Shown here: one piece after another, positions 1-8,140 of the stretch
Layout of the letters: each line of letters begins with the position of its first letter
Numbering within the stretch: the stretch's first letter is position 1
DNA from: NCEH01 sp002257205
GTDB lineage: Bacteria; Pseudomonadota; Alphaproteobacteria; Rhizobiales; Xanthobacteraceae
Strand: one strand, 5' to 3'
DNA: 64,000 bases
Assembly (NCBI RefSeq): GCF_043195105.1
Contig: NZ_JBAFWO010000003.1
Translations under genes and position numbers: made by a program
The notes under the pieces: generated by a model
The model's input: only the letters and a program-made list of their open reading frames with translations
Told to the model about the DNA's origin: nothing
Databases searched by the model: none

Positions 1-308
1 AGCGAGGAATTGCCGACCCCGAACGCGGCCGCCCCGGACAGCACCGCGGCGACGGGATCGATGGCGGGGCCACCCTCGATCAATGACACGTCCAGGCCCG
101 CGTCCCGGTAGAAGCCCTTCGCAACAGCGGCGTAGAAGCCGGCGAACTGGAATTGATGGGACCATTTCAGCTGGATCCGCACCGGCTCCAGCCCGGAAGG
201 GCTCGCCGCCGACTGGGCGTGCGCCGGCGAACAGGCCGTGAGGCAGATGAATGCGACAAAGCCGGCCAGGATCGAAGCGCTGAAGCACACCGCAAAAGGG
301 CGCGGCAT
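1..308 (-). CDS. NMT1/THI5-like substrate-binding protein, N-terminal part (runs off the left edge)
   Basis: About 102 N-terminal codons are present; the rest lies left of the window. The ATG at 308 opens a signal peptide with a hydrophobic core (FAVCFSASILAGFVAFICL) and a likely cleavage after AHA-Q. The mature start contains IQLKWSHQFQFAGFYAAV, then KGFYRDAGLDVSLIEGG. That is the beginning of the NMT1/THI5-like periplasmic binding fold, used for pyrimidine/thiamine precursors and other small ligands, and also found as the sensor module of some histidine kinases and diguanylate cyclases. Whether this is a plain ABC binding protein or a fused sensor cannot be decided here. Confidence 0.75.
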   Translation of the reverse strand, partial: MPRPFAVCFSASILAGFVAFICLTACSPAHAQSAASPSGLEPVRIQLKWSHQFQFAGFYAAVAKGFYRDAGLDVSLIEGGPAIDPVAAVLSGAAAFGVGNSS

Positions 309-455
309 TGTTTTTGTCCCACGCGAGCGTGAAATGTTACCGCTGCCCCTGCGCGACGTCCATGGAAACCGCCATATCTCCGTCATCCCTGTCAGCAGTC
401 TCCCGCCTTCGCTGCTAACGCCTTGAATTTGAACTCATATACCAAATTTTAGTCT

Positions 456-477
456 GGCTCGCGCAAGGTTGCGAGCC
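456..477. other. Inverted repeat upstream of usg
   Basis: Arms GGCTCGC (456-462) and GCGAGCC (471-477) form a 7-bp stem with an 8-nt loop. It lies in the 220-bp space between the divergent binding-protein gene and usg, just after an AT-rich stretch (431-452) that may hold the usg promoter. It has no T tract, so it is not an obvious terminator. It could be a leader hairpin or an operator. Confidence 0.3.
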
Positions 478-528
478 GACAATCCTTTGGCCCATGATCG
501 ATTGGGGCACCGCACGGAGGTGTCGAAT

Positions 529-798
529 ATGGTTTGCGAGGGTTTTGCCAAACAGATGGCCGGCTACGGCCTGGCCACCGCCCACATTCTCTATCGCATG
601 CCGGATCACCCGGCGTTCTTGCAGAGCTTCATCTGGCAGCAATATGATTTGTGCCCGAAATTTCCCGAATTGATGAAATTCCTCGCATTCTGGGAACGCG
701 ACCTGGACGGCAAGCTGCATTCGGTGGAAGTGACCCACCAGCAATTGATCAAGCCCGCGGAGCTGCGCACCGTCAGCGGGATGTTCCTGCTGCACTGA
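529..798 (+). CDS. usg: Usg family protein
   Basis: An 89-residue protein of the Usg family, small alphaproteobacterial proteins first noticed beside tryptophan biosynthesis genes; the function is unknown. The family core is visible: GYGLATAHILYRMPDHP, then QSFIWQQYDL, PKFPELMKFL and LDGKLHSV. The ATG at 529 is chosen over an in-frame ATG at 469 because CGGAGG lies at 515-520, 8 nt upstream, and family members start about here. No trp gene is adjacent; an exoD-like gene follows. Confidence 0.85.
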   Translation: MVCEGFAKQMAGYGLATAHILYRMPDHPAFLQSFIWQQYDLCPKFPELMKFLAFWERDLDGKLHSVEVTHQQLIKPAELRTVSGMFLLH

Positions 799-947
799 GC
801 GGCAGCGATGTTCATGTGGCGCTGAGCGAGAGCGCGGTGGAACGATCCACGGGAGCACGGCCGACGGGCGGGCGCGATTGCAGCTTATGCCCTGACAGCG
901 CCGCTTTCCCGGTGCTAAGAGGAAGGCCTGAAGGACCAGAGGCCCCC

Positions 948-1550
948 GTGGATCATCGCACACCGCGCACGTCTGAGCTGCTCGCCGCCGTTCTCGCCGC
1001 CCAGGAAGGAGAGCGTGTCGCCATTGGCGATCTGATCAATGCGCTGCGCAACCGCGCCTTCGGCATCACCTTCCTGCTGTTCGGCATTCCCAATTGCATT
1101 CCCATGCCGCCGGGCATTCCGGTCATCTGCGGCATCGTGCTCGGCCTCATCGGCCTGCAAATGGCCATGGGCCGGCAGGAATTATGGCTGCCGGACCGAA
1201 TCTCCCGCCAGACCTTCTCGCGTAGCATGCTGGATGCCATCGTCACCCGGTCGCGCCCGACCATCGAATGGTTCGAGCGCTGGTCTCGCCCACGCCTGGC
1301 TCAGTTCGCCGGGCCCACGGCCCGCCGGGTGGTGGGCTCGGTGGTGGTGCTGCTGGGCTTCATCCTGCTGCTGCCGATTCCCTTCCTCGGCAATTTGCCG
1401 CCGGGCTTTGCCGTGTGCATCTTCGGCCTCGGCCTCGTGGAGCGCGACGGCGGGGTGATCCTCGCCGGCTTCTTCGCCACCGTGCTTGGCATCCTCGTCA
1501 CCGCCGGCATGAGCTGGGCTATCTGGCAGGGCGCCGTCGCCATCTTCTGA
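948..1550 (+). CDS. ExoD-family exopolysaccharide synthesis membrane protein
   Basis: A 200-residue integral membrane protein of the ExoD family, named for a Sinorhizobium gene affecting exopolysaccharide and alkaline tolerance. The N-terminus (LLAAVLAAQEGERVAIGDLI) leads into FGITFLLFGIPNCIPMPPG, characteristic of the family. Several hydrophobic segments follow, including VVGSVVVLLGFILLLPIPFLG and a C-terminal ILAGFFATVLGILVTAGMSW. The GTG at 948 is preferred because AGAGG lies at 938-942. The molecular role is not known; membrane location is clear. Confidence 0.8.
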   Translation: MDHRTPRTSELLAAVLAAQEGERVAIGDLINALRNRAFGITFLLFGIPNCIPMPPGIPVICGIVLGLIGLQMAMGRQELWLPDRISRQTFSRSMLDAIVTRSRPTIEWFERWSRPRLAQFAGPTARRVVGSVVVLLGFILLLPIPFLGNLPPGFAVCIFGLGLVERDGGVILAGFFATVLGILVTAGMSWAIWQGAVAIF

Positions 1551-1633
1551 GCGACCGTTTGATGGTTTCCCTTCCGGCCAATCCGAATTAGGAAGGCGCT
1601 CCCGCCGCATGGATCGCGGCGCATGTGGGTTTC

Positions 1634-2725
1634 ATGCGCGTAGACGCCTTTGATTTCGAACTGCCGCCCGAGTTGATCGCGCTCCGCCCCGCCGAGCCGC
1701 GCGCCGCCGCACGCCTGCTGGTGGTGCGGCCGGGCGATGCGCCCGAGCTGGAAGACGCTCATATCGCCGACCTGCCGCGCTTCCTGCGACCGGGCGATGC
1801 GCTGGTGATCAATGACACCAAGGTCATCCCCGCCCGGCTCGACGGCACCCGCGCCCGCGCCGGCGGCTCCATTGTGCCCATAGAGGCGACCTTGGTGAAG
1901 CGGCTTTCGCCCGAAAGCTGGCGCGCCTTCGTGCGTCCCGCCAAGCGCCTCGCGCCCGGCGACCGGGTGCGCTTCGGCGGCTCGGGCGAGACCTGCGCCC
2001 TCGGCACGCTGGATGCGACCGTGCTGTCCAAAGGCGAGGACGGCGCGGTGGATTTCGCCTTCGACCTCTCCGGCCCGGCGCTCGATGGCGCCATCGACGC
2101 GGTCGGCCACATGCCCCTGCCGCCTTATATCGCCGCCCGCCGTCCGGAGGATGCGCAGGATCGCACCGACTACCAGCCAATCTTCGCGCAGGTGGAAGGC
2201 TCGGTCGCGGCGCCCACGGCGAGCCTGCATTTCACCCCCGCGCTGATGGACGAAATCCGCGCCGCCGGCGCCAGCTTCCATAAGGTGACGCTGCATGTGG
2301 GGCCGGGCACCTTCCTGCCGGTGAAAGCGGACGACACTTCCGGCCATCGCATGCATGCCGAATGGGGCGAGGTGAGCGAAGACACCGCCGCCGCCCTGAA
2401 TGCCGTGCGCGCCAAGGGCGGGCGGATCATTACGGTGGGCTCGACGCCAACGCGCCTGATCGAGAGCGCGGCGGCGCCCGACGGGACCTTGTCTGCCTAT
2501 CGCGGCGAGACCGACATCTTCATCACGCCCGGCTATGCCTTCCGCGCCGTGGACTCGATGCTGACCAATTTCCATCTGCCGCGCTCAACCCTGGTGATGC
2601 TGGTGGCCGCCTTGGTCGGCCACGATCTCCAGAAGCGCGCCTATGCCCATGCCATCGCGGCCGGCTATCGCTTCTATTCCTATGGCGACGCCTGCCTGCT
2701 TCTGCCCGAGCGCCCGCACACATGA
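1634..2725 (+). CDS. queA: S-adenosylmethionine:tRNA ribosyltransferase-isomerase
   Basis: QueA transfers and isomerises the ribosyl group of S-adenosylmethionine onto preQ1 in tRNA, making epoxyqueuosine. The 363-residue product has the family start FDFELPPELIALRPAEPR, the segment DALVINDTKVIPARL, the PTASLHFTP block and GPGTFLPV near the middle, and a C-terminal DSMLTNFHLPRSTL. The ATG at 1634 fits the family better than a GTG three codons upstream. The stop overlaps the tgt start by 4 bp (ATGA), so the two queuosine genes are translationally coupled. Confidence 0.96.
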   Translation: MRVDAFDFELPPELIALRPAEPRAAARLLVVRPGDAPELEDAHIADLPRFLRPGDALVINDTKVIPARLDGTRARAGGSIVPIEATLVKRLSPESWRAFVRPAKRLAPGDRVRFGGSGETCALGTLDATVLSKGEDGAVDFAFDLSGPALDGAIDAVGHMPLPPYIAARRPEDAQDRTDYQPIFAQVEGSVAAPTASLHFTPALMDEIRAAGASFHKVTLHVGPGTFLPVKADDTSGHRMHAEWGEVSEDTAAALNAVRAKGGRIITVGSTPTRLIESAAAPDGTLSAYRGETDIFITPGYAFRAVDSMLTNFHLPRSTLVMLVAALVGHDLQKRAYAHAIAAGYRFYSYGDACLLLPERPHT

Positions 2726-3858
2726 CCGACGCCTTTTCCTTCGCCCTCCACGCCACCGACGGCGCCGCGCGCACGGGCGAAATCTCGACCCCGCGCGGAA
2801 ACATCCGCACGCCCGCCTTCATGCCGGTGGGCACGGCGGCGACCGTGAAGGGGGTCTATCCCGAGCAGGTGCGCGCCACCGGCGCCGATATCCTTTTGGG
2901 CAACACCTATCACCTCATGCTGCGCCCCGGCGCCGAGCGGATCGCCCGGCTCGGCGGGCTGCACCATTTCATGCGCTGGGAGCGGCCGATCCTCACCGAT
3001 TCCGGTGGCTTCCAGGTCATGTCGCTCTCCGCCTTGCGCAAATTGAGCGAAGACGGCGTCACCTTCCGCTCCCATATCGACGGGGAGGTCCACGAGCTGA
3101 CGCCGGAACGAGCGGTGGAGATCCAGGGCCTGCTGGGCTCCGACATCCAGATGCAGCTGGACGAATGCGTGCGCCTGCCGTGCGAGGATGCCGAGGCCGA
3201 GCGCGCCATGCGCCTCTCCCTGCGCTGGGCGGAGCGCTCCAAGCGCGCGTTCGAAGCACAGCCGAAAGGGCGTGCGCTGTTCGGCATCGTCCAGGGCGGG
3301 GCGGTCGAGCGCCTGCGCATCGAATCCGCCCGCGCCTTGGCGGACATGGATTTCCCCGGCTATTCCATCGGCGGCCTCGCGGTGGGCGAGCCGCAGGAGG
3401 TCATGCTGCGCATGATCGAGACGGTGGAGCCGCATTTGCCGTCCACCAAGCCGCGCTATCTCATGGGCGTCGGCACCCCCGACGATCTGCTGGAGGCGGT
3501 GGCGCGCGGCATCGACATGTTCGATTGCGTCATGCCCACCCGCTCGGGCCGGCATGCGCTCGCCTTCACCCGCTTCGGCAAGATCAATCTGAAGAATGCC
3601 CGCCACGCGGAAGATCCCCGTCCGCTGGACGAGGAGAGCGACTGCCCGGCCCTGCGGGATTATTCGCGCGCCTATCTCCACCACCTCATCCGCTGCGGCG
3701 AGATGCTGGGCCCCATGCTGCTGTCCTGGGCGAACCTGCATTATTATCAGGATTTGATGGCGGGCATGCGCCAAGCGATCGCCGCCGGGCGGTTCGAGGA
3801 TTTTCGGGCGCAGACCAAGGCCGGCTGGGCGGCGGGCGATATTCCCGAGCGGGGCTGA
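2722..3858 (+). CDS. tgt: tRNA-guanine transglycosylase
   Basis: Tgt exchanges guanine-34 for preQ1 in tRNAs with GUN anticodons, the step before QueA. The 378-residue product has the catalytic Asp in LTDSGGFQVMS (about D93) and the nucleophile region DCVMPTRSGRHA. Oddity: the bacterial zinc site C-x-C-x2-C before NYSRAYLHH appears here as S-D-C-P-A-L before RDYSRAYLHH, so two of the three cysteines are absent although the following histidines remain. The start overlaps the queA stop. No terminator is obvious downstream. Confidence 0.96.
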   Translation: MTDAFSFALHATDGAARTGEISTPRGNIRTPAFMPVGTAATVKGVYPEQVRATGADILLGNTYHLMLRPGAERIARLGGLHHFMRWERPILTDSGGFQVMSLSALRKLSEDGVTFRSHIDGEVHELTPERAVEIQGLLGSDIQMQLDECVRLPCEDAEAERAMRLSLRWAERSKRAFEAQPKGRALFGIVQGGAVERLRIESARALADMDFPGYSIGGLAVGEPQEVMLRMIETVEPHLPSTKPRYLMGVGTPDDLLEAVARGIDMFDCVMPTRSGRHALAFTRFGKINLKNARHAEDPRPLDEESDCPALRDYSRAYLHHLIRCGEMLGPMLLSWANLHYYQDLMAGMRQAIAAGRFEDFRAQTKAGWAAGDIPERG

Positions 3859-3957
3859 GGGTCGGCGGATTCATCCGCGCCGAACATTCGGCCGAAAAGG
3901 CGGTGCCATCGGCCGGAGAAGCACGGAGAAGGGCCAGTAAACCGCTGTTCGTCCGCG

Positions 3958-4740
3958 CTAAGCTATTGTTTCACGTGAAACATTTTGCGAAAGACCGGCC
4001 CCGGAGCGCCGGTCCGGCTGGCCTGTATCCATCGCCTGTCGCACCCGCGCCAAGGCTACGGGATCAAGCGCATCGGTCCGCGCCCCGCCGCAGAGCGCGC
4101 CGCGAAAGCCGAGATAATCCGGGCAAAGCGCCTTGAGCGCGACGATATCGCCAAGCCGCAGCGATCCCGCAAGCCCGGTGAGAAGGCCGAGCGCGCGGGC
4201 CCGCGCCACGAAATCCCGCAGGCGGGGCAGGGGCAGATGGTCGGTAAGGCGGCCCGCGCCCTTGTCCGCCGTATCCAGCATAACCCCATGAAAGCCGGCG
4301 GCTTTCAGCGCCGGCAGAGCGGAAAAATCCGGCGCCCGGTCAGCGAACAGAACCGCGATCAGCCGATACTCCCGCGCCAGCGGGGCGAGGGCGTCGAGGC
4401 AATTGGACAGGCTGGCGCCGGGTTGCGGGAAGAATCCGATCTTCACCAGCGGCACCCCGGTCGCGCCAACGCTCCGCACCGCCTGCGCCAGCACCTCCGG
4501 CATCGGTGGATGGTCGCCCACGGTGGCGCTCAAGAGCGGGCGACCCGGCGGCATGGCCTGCCAGCGCACCATCGCCGCCTGAAGATCGGGGACCGCCCAA
4601 GCCCCAAGGGCGCCGCGCGCGGGGTCCTTCAGGTCCACGATATCGGCGCCCCCAGCCAGCGCGCAATCCATCTCGGCAAGGGTGGCGACACTCGCCAGCA
4701 GGCCGGGAACAGGAGGAGCAGCAGCGGAAAGGGCCGTCAT
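3958..4740 (-). CDS. mfnB: MfnB-like (5-formylfuran-3-yl)methyl phosphate synthase (UPF0264/DUF556)
   Basis: A 260-residue TIM-barrel protein of the MfnB family. MfnB joins two glyceraldehyde-3-phosphates to build the furan of methanofuran in methanogens; bacterial homologues accompany H4MPT and methylofuran synthesis in methylotrophs. Visible hallmarks are GGADIVDLKDPARGALGAW near the N-terminus and the central VKIGFF. It is the last gene of a five-gene minus-strand operon, and its ATG (4740) overlaps the preceding stop (ATGA). The final residues, SQNVSRETIA, are encoded through a perfect parS palindrome, so the C-terminal tail carries a DNA site. Function is inferred from family and context. 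Confidence 0.85.
   Translation of the reverse strand: MTALSAAAPPVPGLLASVATLAEMDCALAGGADIVDLKDPARGALGAWAVPDLQAAMVRWQAMPPGRPLLSATVGDHPPMPEVLAQAVRSVGATGVPLVKIGFFPQPGASLSNCLDALAPLAREYRLIAVLFADRAPDFSALPALKAAGFHGVMLDTADKGAGRLTDHLPLPRLRDFVARARALGLLTGLAGSLRLGDIVALKALCPDYLGFRGALCGGARTDALDPVALARVRQAMDTGQPDRRSGAGLSQNVSRETIA
3967..3982. other. parS centromere-like site (ParB binding)
   Basis: TGTTTCACGTGAAACA is a perfect 16-bp palindrome identical to the bacterial parS consensus bound by ParB. It lies inside the 3' end of the mfnB-like gene, encoding NVSRET on the minus strand. Chromosomal parS sites usually cluster near the replication origin, which suggests the window lies in the origin-proximal part of the chromosome. 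No parA, parB or dnaA is in the window. I found no second perfect copy. Confidence 0.85.
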
Positions 4741-5318
4741 CGCGCCGCCTCGCGCCCCGGTATCGCGGCACGAAACTCGGCCACCGCCTCGCACAGCCAT
4801 TGCCACGCCTCGCGCTCCTGCGGCCCGCCGGTTTTCTCAATCGCGATGGACAGATAGGCCATGTCCCGGTCCACCTTCTCGGCCTCCAGCAAGGCGAGGC
4901 GCGAGACCAGGACCGCCCCTTCCACCACCGCCGCCACCGCGCGGTTGAGGCCGCAAAAGGTGCCGGCGGCGGCGCGATGCACCACCCGGCAGGTGAGGCG
5001 CGGGCGCTGGGGATCGTCAACCACCTCGGTCACCTCGAATTCCTCATAAGCAAGGGTCTGCGCCAGCCGCACGCCGGAAATCACGTCCGCCGGGACAATC
5101 GGCCAATCGCGCTTGCGCCCGGTGACGCAGCCGGCGAAAATCCGTGCTTCATCCGTGAGATTGATCACCCCCGCGCGGCGCGCCAGCAGATTGTCCAGCG
5201 TGCGCGAGGGGCGAAACGGCAGCAGCAGATAGCCACCTTCGATCAATGTCGCCCCCATGGGCGCCACATGCGGTTCGCCTTCCGCCGACAGGGTGGTGAG
5301 GATGGTTTCGCGGATCAT
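4737..5318 (-). CDS. DUF447 family protein of the H4MPT/methylofuran cluster
   Basis: A 193-residue DUF447-type protein. The family is archaeal and methylotroph-associated, probably with a flavin-reductase-like split barrel, and found with tetrahydromethanopterin biosynthesis genes. The sequence starts MIRETILTTLSAEGEPHVAPMG and continues with LLPFRPSRTLDNL, a typical start for this fold. The biochemical role is not established. It overlaps both neighbours by 4 bp (ATGA at 5315-5318 and 4737-4740), showing tight translational coupling. Confidence 0.75.
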   Translation of the reverse strand: MIRETILTTLSAEGEPHVAPMGATLIEGGYLLLPFRPSRTLDNLLARRAGVINLTDEARIFAGCVTGRKRDWPIVPADVISGVRLAQTLAYEEFEVTEVVDDPQRPRLTCRVVHRAAAGTFCGLNRAVAAVVEGAVLVSRLALLEAEKVDRDMAYLSIAIEKTGGPQEREAWQWLCEAVAEFRAAIPGREAAR

Positions 5319-6739
5319 GCCTCGTCGTCCCGGACCGGCCGGGCCTTACCGCCAAGCGTCGCACCGCGCTCCTTGAAGGCGAGGCGGTGCGCCTCTTCCG
5401 CGCTGGCGGCGGTCTCGCCGATGACGCCCCATCTCAGCGCCTCGTCCTGGGCATAGCGCTTCCCGAGCATCAAGGCGATCTCAGCTCGCGCCGTCTCGAC
5501 GCCGAGATAGAAGGCGTGTGCGCCATCATCCTCCACCTTGAGATGGGGAAACAGGCCATAGGGATCACCAGCCACATGGTGGCCGTCCCGATTATAGGCG
5601 TGGATGCCCTGATCCGTGACGGCGATGCGGAAATTGCGGTCGCGCACCTCGCCCGCAAGCCGTTCCACTTCCTCGGGCGAGGCGCTGAAAGGCTTGCGGT
5701 CGCGCAGCGCCATCAGCCCACCGCCGAACCCTTGGGGCAGGGCACCGGCCCTGCGGGCGGCGAAGAATTCCCGCCGCGCCCGGTCGAACTCGCGCACCGC
5801 CGTGCGGCAATGGGGGCTCACCTGAACCGCCAGCACCGCGCCGATATGCAGCTCGGAAATCACGCCCATGAGCATGGCATTGATGCCGGTGGTGTCGGCG
5901 TCGGTCAGCTCGGTGAGATTGCCGATGCCCATGAGGATCGGCACCTCCGGCATGCGGCGGCGCAATTCGGCATAGCGCACCAGGGAAGCGGTGAAGCCGA
6001 AATGGATAGGGTCGAGGATGGGATCGGCGAGAAAGTCCCGCCCCTTGGCGCGGCAGGCTTCGATGGCGCGGATGAGCGATTCGAGGTCGCCGGGCTTGGC
6101 GGGCACCAGCACCGGAACCGCCGGGCCTTCGTCGAGGATCGCGAGTGTCTCCTCGTTCAGGCTCAGCAGATAATCGGCGCCGGCACGGGTGGCGCGGGAC
6201 AGTTCCTGCGGATCGAAGGAATCCACGCTCACCTTCATGCCTTCCCCGTGCAGGGCGGCGATGAAGGCTTCGAGATGGGGGAAGGCCTGGTCCGGCAGGC
6301 TGCCGAGGTCGATCACATCGGCCCCGTCGGCCGTCAGCGCCCGCGCCCGCGCCAGAACCTCATCGAGGGTGAGGCGGGTGGCATCCACGATCTCGGCGAA
6401 AATGGTGACGTCGTGCCGGGTCAGATCTGCCGGCCCGCCGCCCTTGCCGAAGAAATCGGGAATGTCCGCCGCCTCGTCCGGCCCGCGCAGGAAGGGCACG
6501 CCGAACTTGGAGGTGAGCCGGTCCAGATCGCCCCGGAACCGGCCGGGCATCACCACCCGATCCGCGCCCTCGGGCAGCACGAGCCGGCGCTCGACGATGT
6601 CCGCTGTCATCAGGGCAGCCACCTTCACCCCGATATTGACCACCAAAGGCTCCAGAAACGCGTCGGCAATCTCCTCCGCCGCCTTGGCGACGCGCGGCTG
6701 CGCCAGCGAGCCGGTGAGGAGGACCACGCGCTCCGCCAT
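5315..6739 (-). CDS. Dihydropteroate synthase-like protein (DUF6513 type)
   Basis: A 474-residue protein with an N-terminal domain (about 1-130) of DUF6513 type and a dihydropteroate-synthase-like TIM barrel (about 130-330). The barrel shows GADVIDLGSLPD, MKVSVDSFDPQEL and ADYLLSLNEE, echoing the pterin-site order of folate DHPS without its exact motifs. In methylotrophs such genes belong to tetrahydromethanopterin synthesis, where the usual p-aminobenzoate chemistry differs from folate. It lies 2 bp after the flavoprotein gene and overlaps the DUF447 gene. The exact reaction is inferred. Confidence 0.8.
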   Translation of the reverse strand: MAERVVLLTGSLAQPRVAKAAEEIADAFLEPLVVNIGVKVAALMTADIVERRLVLPEGADRVVMPGRFRGDLDRLTSKFGVPFLRGPDEAADIPDFFGKGGGPADLTRHDVTIFAEIVDATRLTLDEVLARARALTADGADVIDLGSLPDQAFPHLEAFIAALHGEGMKVSVDSFDPQELSRATRAGADYLLSLNEETLAILDEGPAVPVLVPAKPGDLESLIRAIEACRAKGRDFLADPILDPIHFGFTASLVRYAELRRRMPEVPILMGIGNLTELTDADTTGINAMLMGVISELHIGAVLAVQVSPHCRTAVREFDRARREFFAARRAGALPQGFGGGLMALRDRKPFSASPEEVERLAGEVRDRNFRIAVTDQGIHAYNRDGHHVAGDPYGLFPHLKVEDDGAHAFYLGVETARAEIALMLGKRYAQDEALRWGVIGETAASAEEAHRLAFKERGATLGGKARPVRDDEA

Positions 6740-6741
6740 CC

Positions 6742-7311
6742 CTAGCGGGCCGGCTCGGAGACGCGCGCGTCCAGCTCGGCCTTGCGGGCGGCGATGGCGG
6801 CCTTCAGCTCGGTGAGGGATTCGGCCACCGTGGTGGCCTCGAAGTCCTTCAGCTTGCGGGTGTTTTCAAGGTCGATCTTGCGCGGAAAGACCGGCACCGG
6901 CCCGCTGGGTGCCATGGTGATCAGCTCCGGGGCGGTATCGCAGGCAAACACGATGCCCGGCACCCGGCACTTGCCGGCCTGGGCGAAGCAATTGGTCACC
7001 AGCGTGTCGGAAATGCCGTAGACGCATTTCGCCACCGTGTTGGACGAGGCCGGCGCCACCACCAGCGTGTGATATTTGCCCTCGTAGAACATGCCCACGG
7101 GCGCGGCGCTCGCGGTGGTGTCGCGGAACACGTGGGTGTTGGCGGGCAGGGGGCTCTTGTCCTGCTTGTACATGCGCAGCACCTCTTCCGCCGCCGCCGA
7201 GACGAACAGATCCACATCGCCGAGCGTGTGGATCAGCTCCAGGCTCTCGGTGAAGAAATGCCCGGAGCCGGAGAGCGCCCAGGCCCAGCGGGGATAAGCA
7301 CCCTTGCTCAT
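6742..7311 (-). CDS. Flavoprotein of the dihydromethanopterin reductase (DmrB/AfpA-like) type
   Basis: A 189-residue flavodoxin-like protein of the Dfp/flavoprotein superfamily. The pattern WALSGSGHFFTESLELI, then LFVSAAAEEVLRMY, APASSNTVAKCVYGISDTLVTN and VFACDTAPE matches archaeal AfpA/DmrB-like flavoproteins, which reduce dihydromethanopterin to H4MPT in methanogens and have methylotroph counterparts. The ATG at 7311 overlaps the stop of the kinase gene (ATGA). The reductase role is inferred from family and operon. Confidence 0.78.
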   Translation of the reverse strand: MSKGAYPRWAWALSGSGHFFTESLELIHTLGDVDLFVSAAAEEVLRMYKQDKSPLPANTHVFRDTTASAAPVGMFYEGKYHTLVVAPASSNTVAKCVYGISDTLVTNCFAQAGKCRVPGIVFACDTAPELITMAPSGPVPVFPRKIDLENTRKLKDFEATTVAESLTELKAAIAARKAELDARVSEPAR

Positions 7312-7916
7312 GCAGCGCTCGCGGTTCGAGGGGAGGGAAAGAGCTGGTCGAGAGCCGGCGCATCGTCGGCGGCCACGAGGCGAATAATACCGCGAAAGCG
7401 TGCGGCAAAGGCGGGAAAGGCGCGATCCACCACCCCGCGCGCGCTCCAGTCGGCGAGGCTGTCGCCCCGCACATGCGTGCGAACCGGCGCGCCGGCGGCC
7501 TTCACGAGGGTGAGACTTGGCGCGGCGAGACGGGTCGCAAGCCAGCAGGCCAGGCTGTCCGAGGTGACATCCCAACTCTCGGTGATGTCGGCGGCGCCGA
7601 GCAGCAGGGTCGCGGGAAACCAAAGCGCGGCACGGCCGGACGCCGTCTCAAAATCGTCCAGGGCACGGCAGGGCACCAAGGCGGGGGCGCAATCGGCGAG
7701 GGCATGGGCCATCTGCTCCATGGCCAGGATCGCCATGGCATGGCAGGCGCGATCGGAGAGGCCGAGGGGATCTTGCGCCGTGCGGACCGCGTCGGCGAAG
7801 CGCCCGCCGCCGGGCACGATCACCACGCCGGGCCTCTCGGCGAGCCGGCCCGCCAGCGACCTGATGTCGCCACAGCGCTCCAGGCTGCCGCCAAGCTTGA
7901 CCACGTGAAACGCCAT
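7308..7916 (-). CDS. Amino acid kinase family protein (MfnE-like)
   Basis: A 202-residue member of the aspartate/glutamate/uridylate kinase fold. It begins MAFHVVKLGGSL (phosphate-binding KLGGS) and has VIVPGGGRFADAVR and WDVTSDSLACWLA, the nucleotide and substrate loops of the fold. In methanogens MfnE phosphorylates the aminomethylfuran phosphate in methanofuran synthesis; with an mfnB-like gene in the same operon, that role is likely here. It is the first gene of the operon. The ATG at 7916 lies 225 bp from the divergent cytochrome gene, so the promoter should lie in 7917-8140. Confidence 0.78.
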   Translation of the reverse strand: MAFHVVKLGGSLERCGDIRSLAGRLAERPGVVIVPGGGRFADAVRTAQDPLGLSDRACHAMAILAMEQMAHALADCAPALVPCRALDDFETASGRAALWFPATLLLGAADITESWDVTSDSLACWLATRLAAPSLTLVKAAGAPVRTHVRGDSLADWSARGVVDRAFPAFAARFRGIIRLVAADDAPALDQLFPSPRTASAA

Positions 7917-8140
7917 GGCGAACCTCTGCGCCTTCCCCGAGAATCCTTCAAACCATGATGTTAGCCGAGCCGATTGTCCCCTCCAAGGGGCTCGGGTTGC
8001 GTTGCAGCATTGACTGACCAACGGTCACCCGCGCGCAAATGGCCAATTGGAATGTCTCCAGTGCGGTTCTTATGTCGCCGCGCGGAGTGCGGTCCGGCGC
8101 CGGTGCCGCTTCTGTTCGAATATGCCTCAGGGAAAACGTC

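Noticed and set aside
1301..2575. A 424-codon minus-strand frame over the exoD-like gene and queA
   Set aside because: Antisense shadow of queA; no recognisable domain and His/Arg/Gly-rich composition.
7902..7911. CACGTGAAAC, a half parS site at the start of the MfnE-like gene
   Set aside because: The left half differs at four positions, so it is not a ParB site; chance occurrence.
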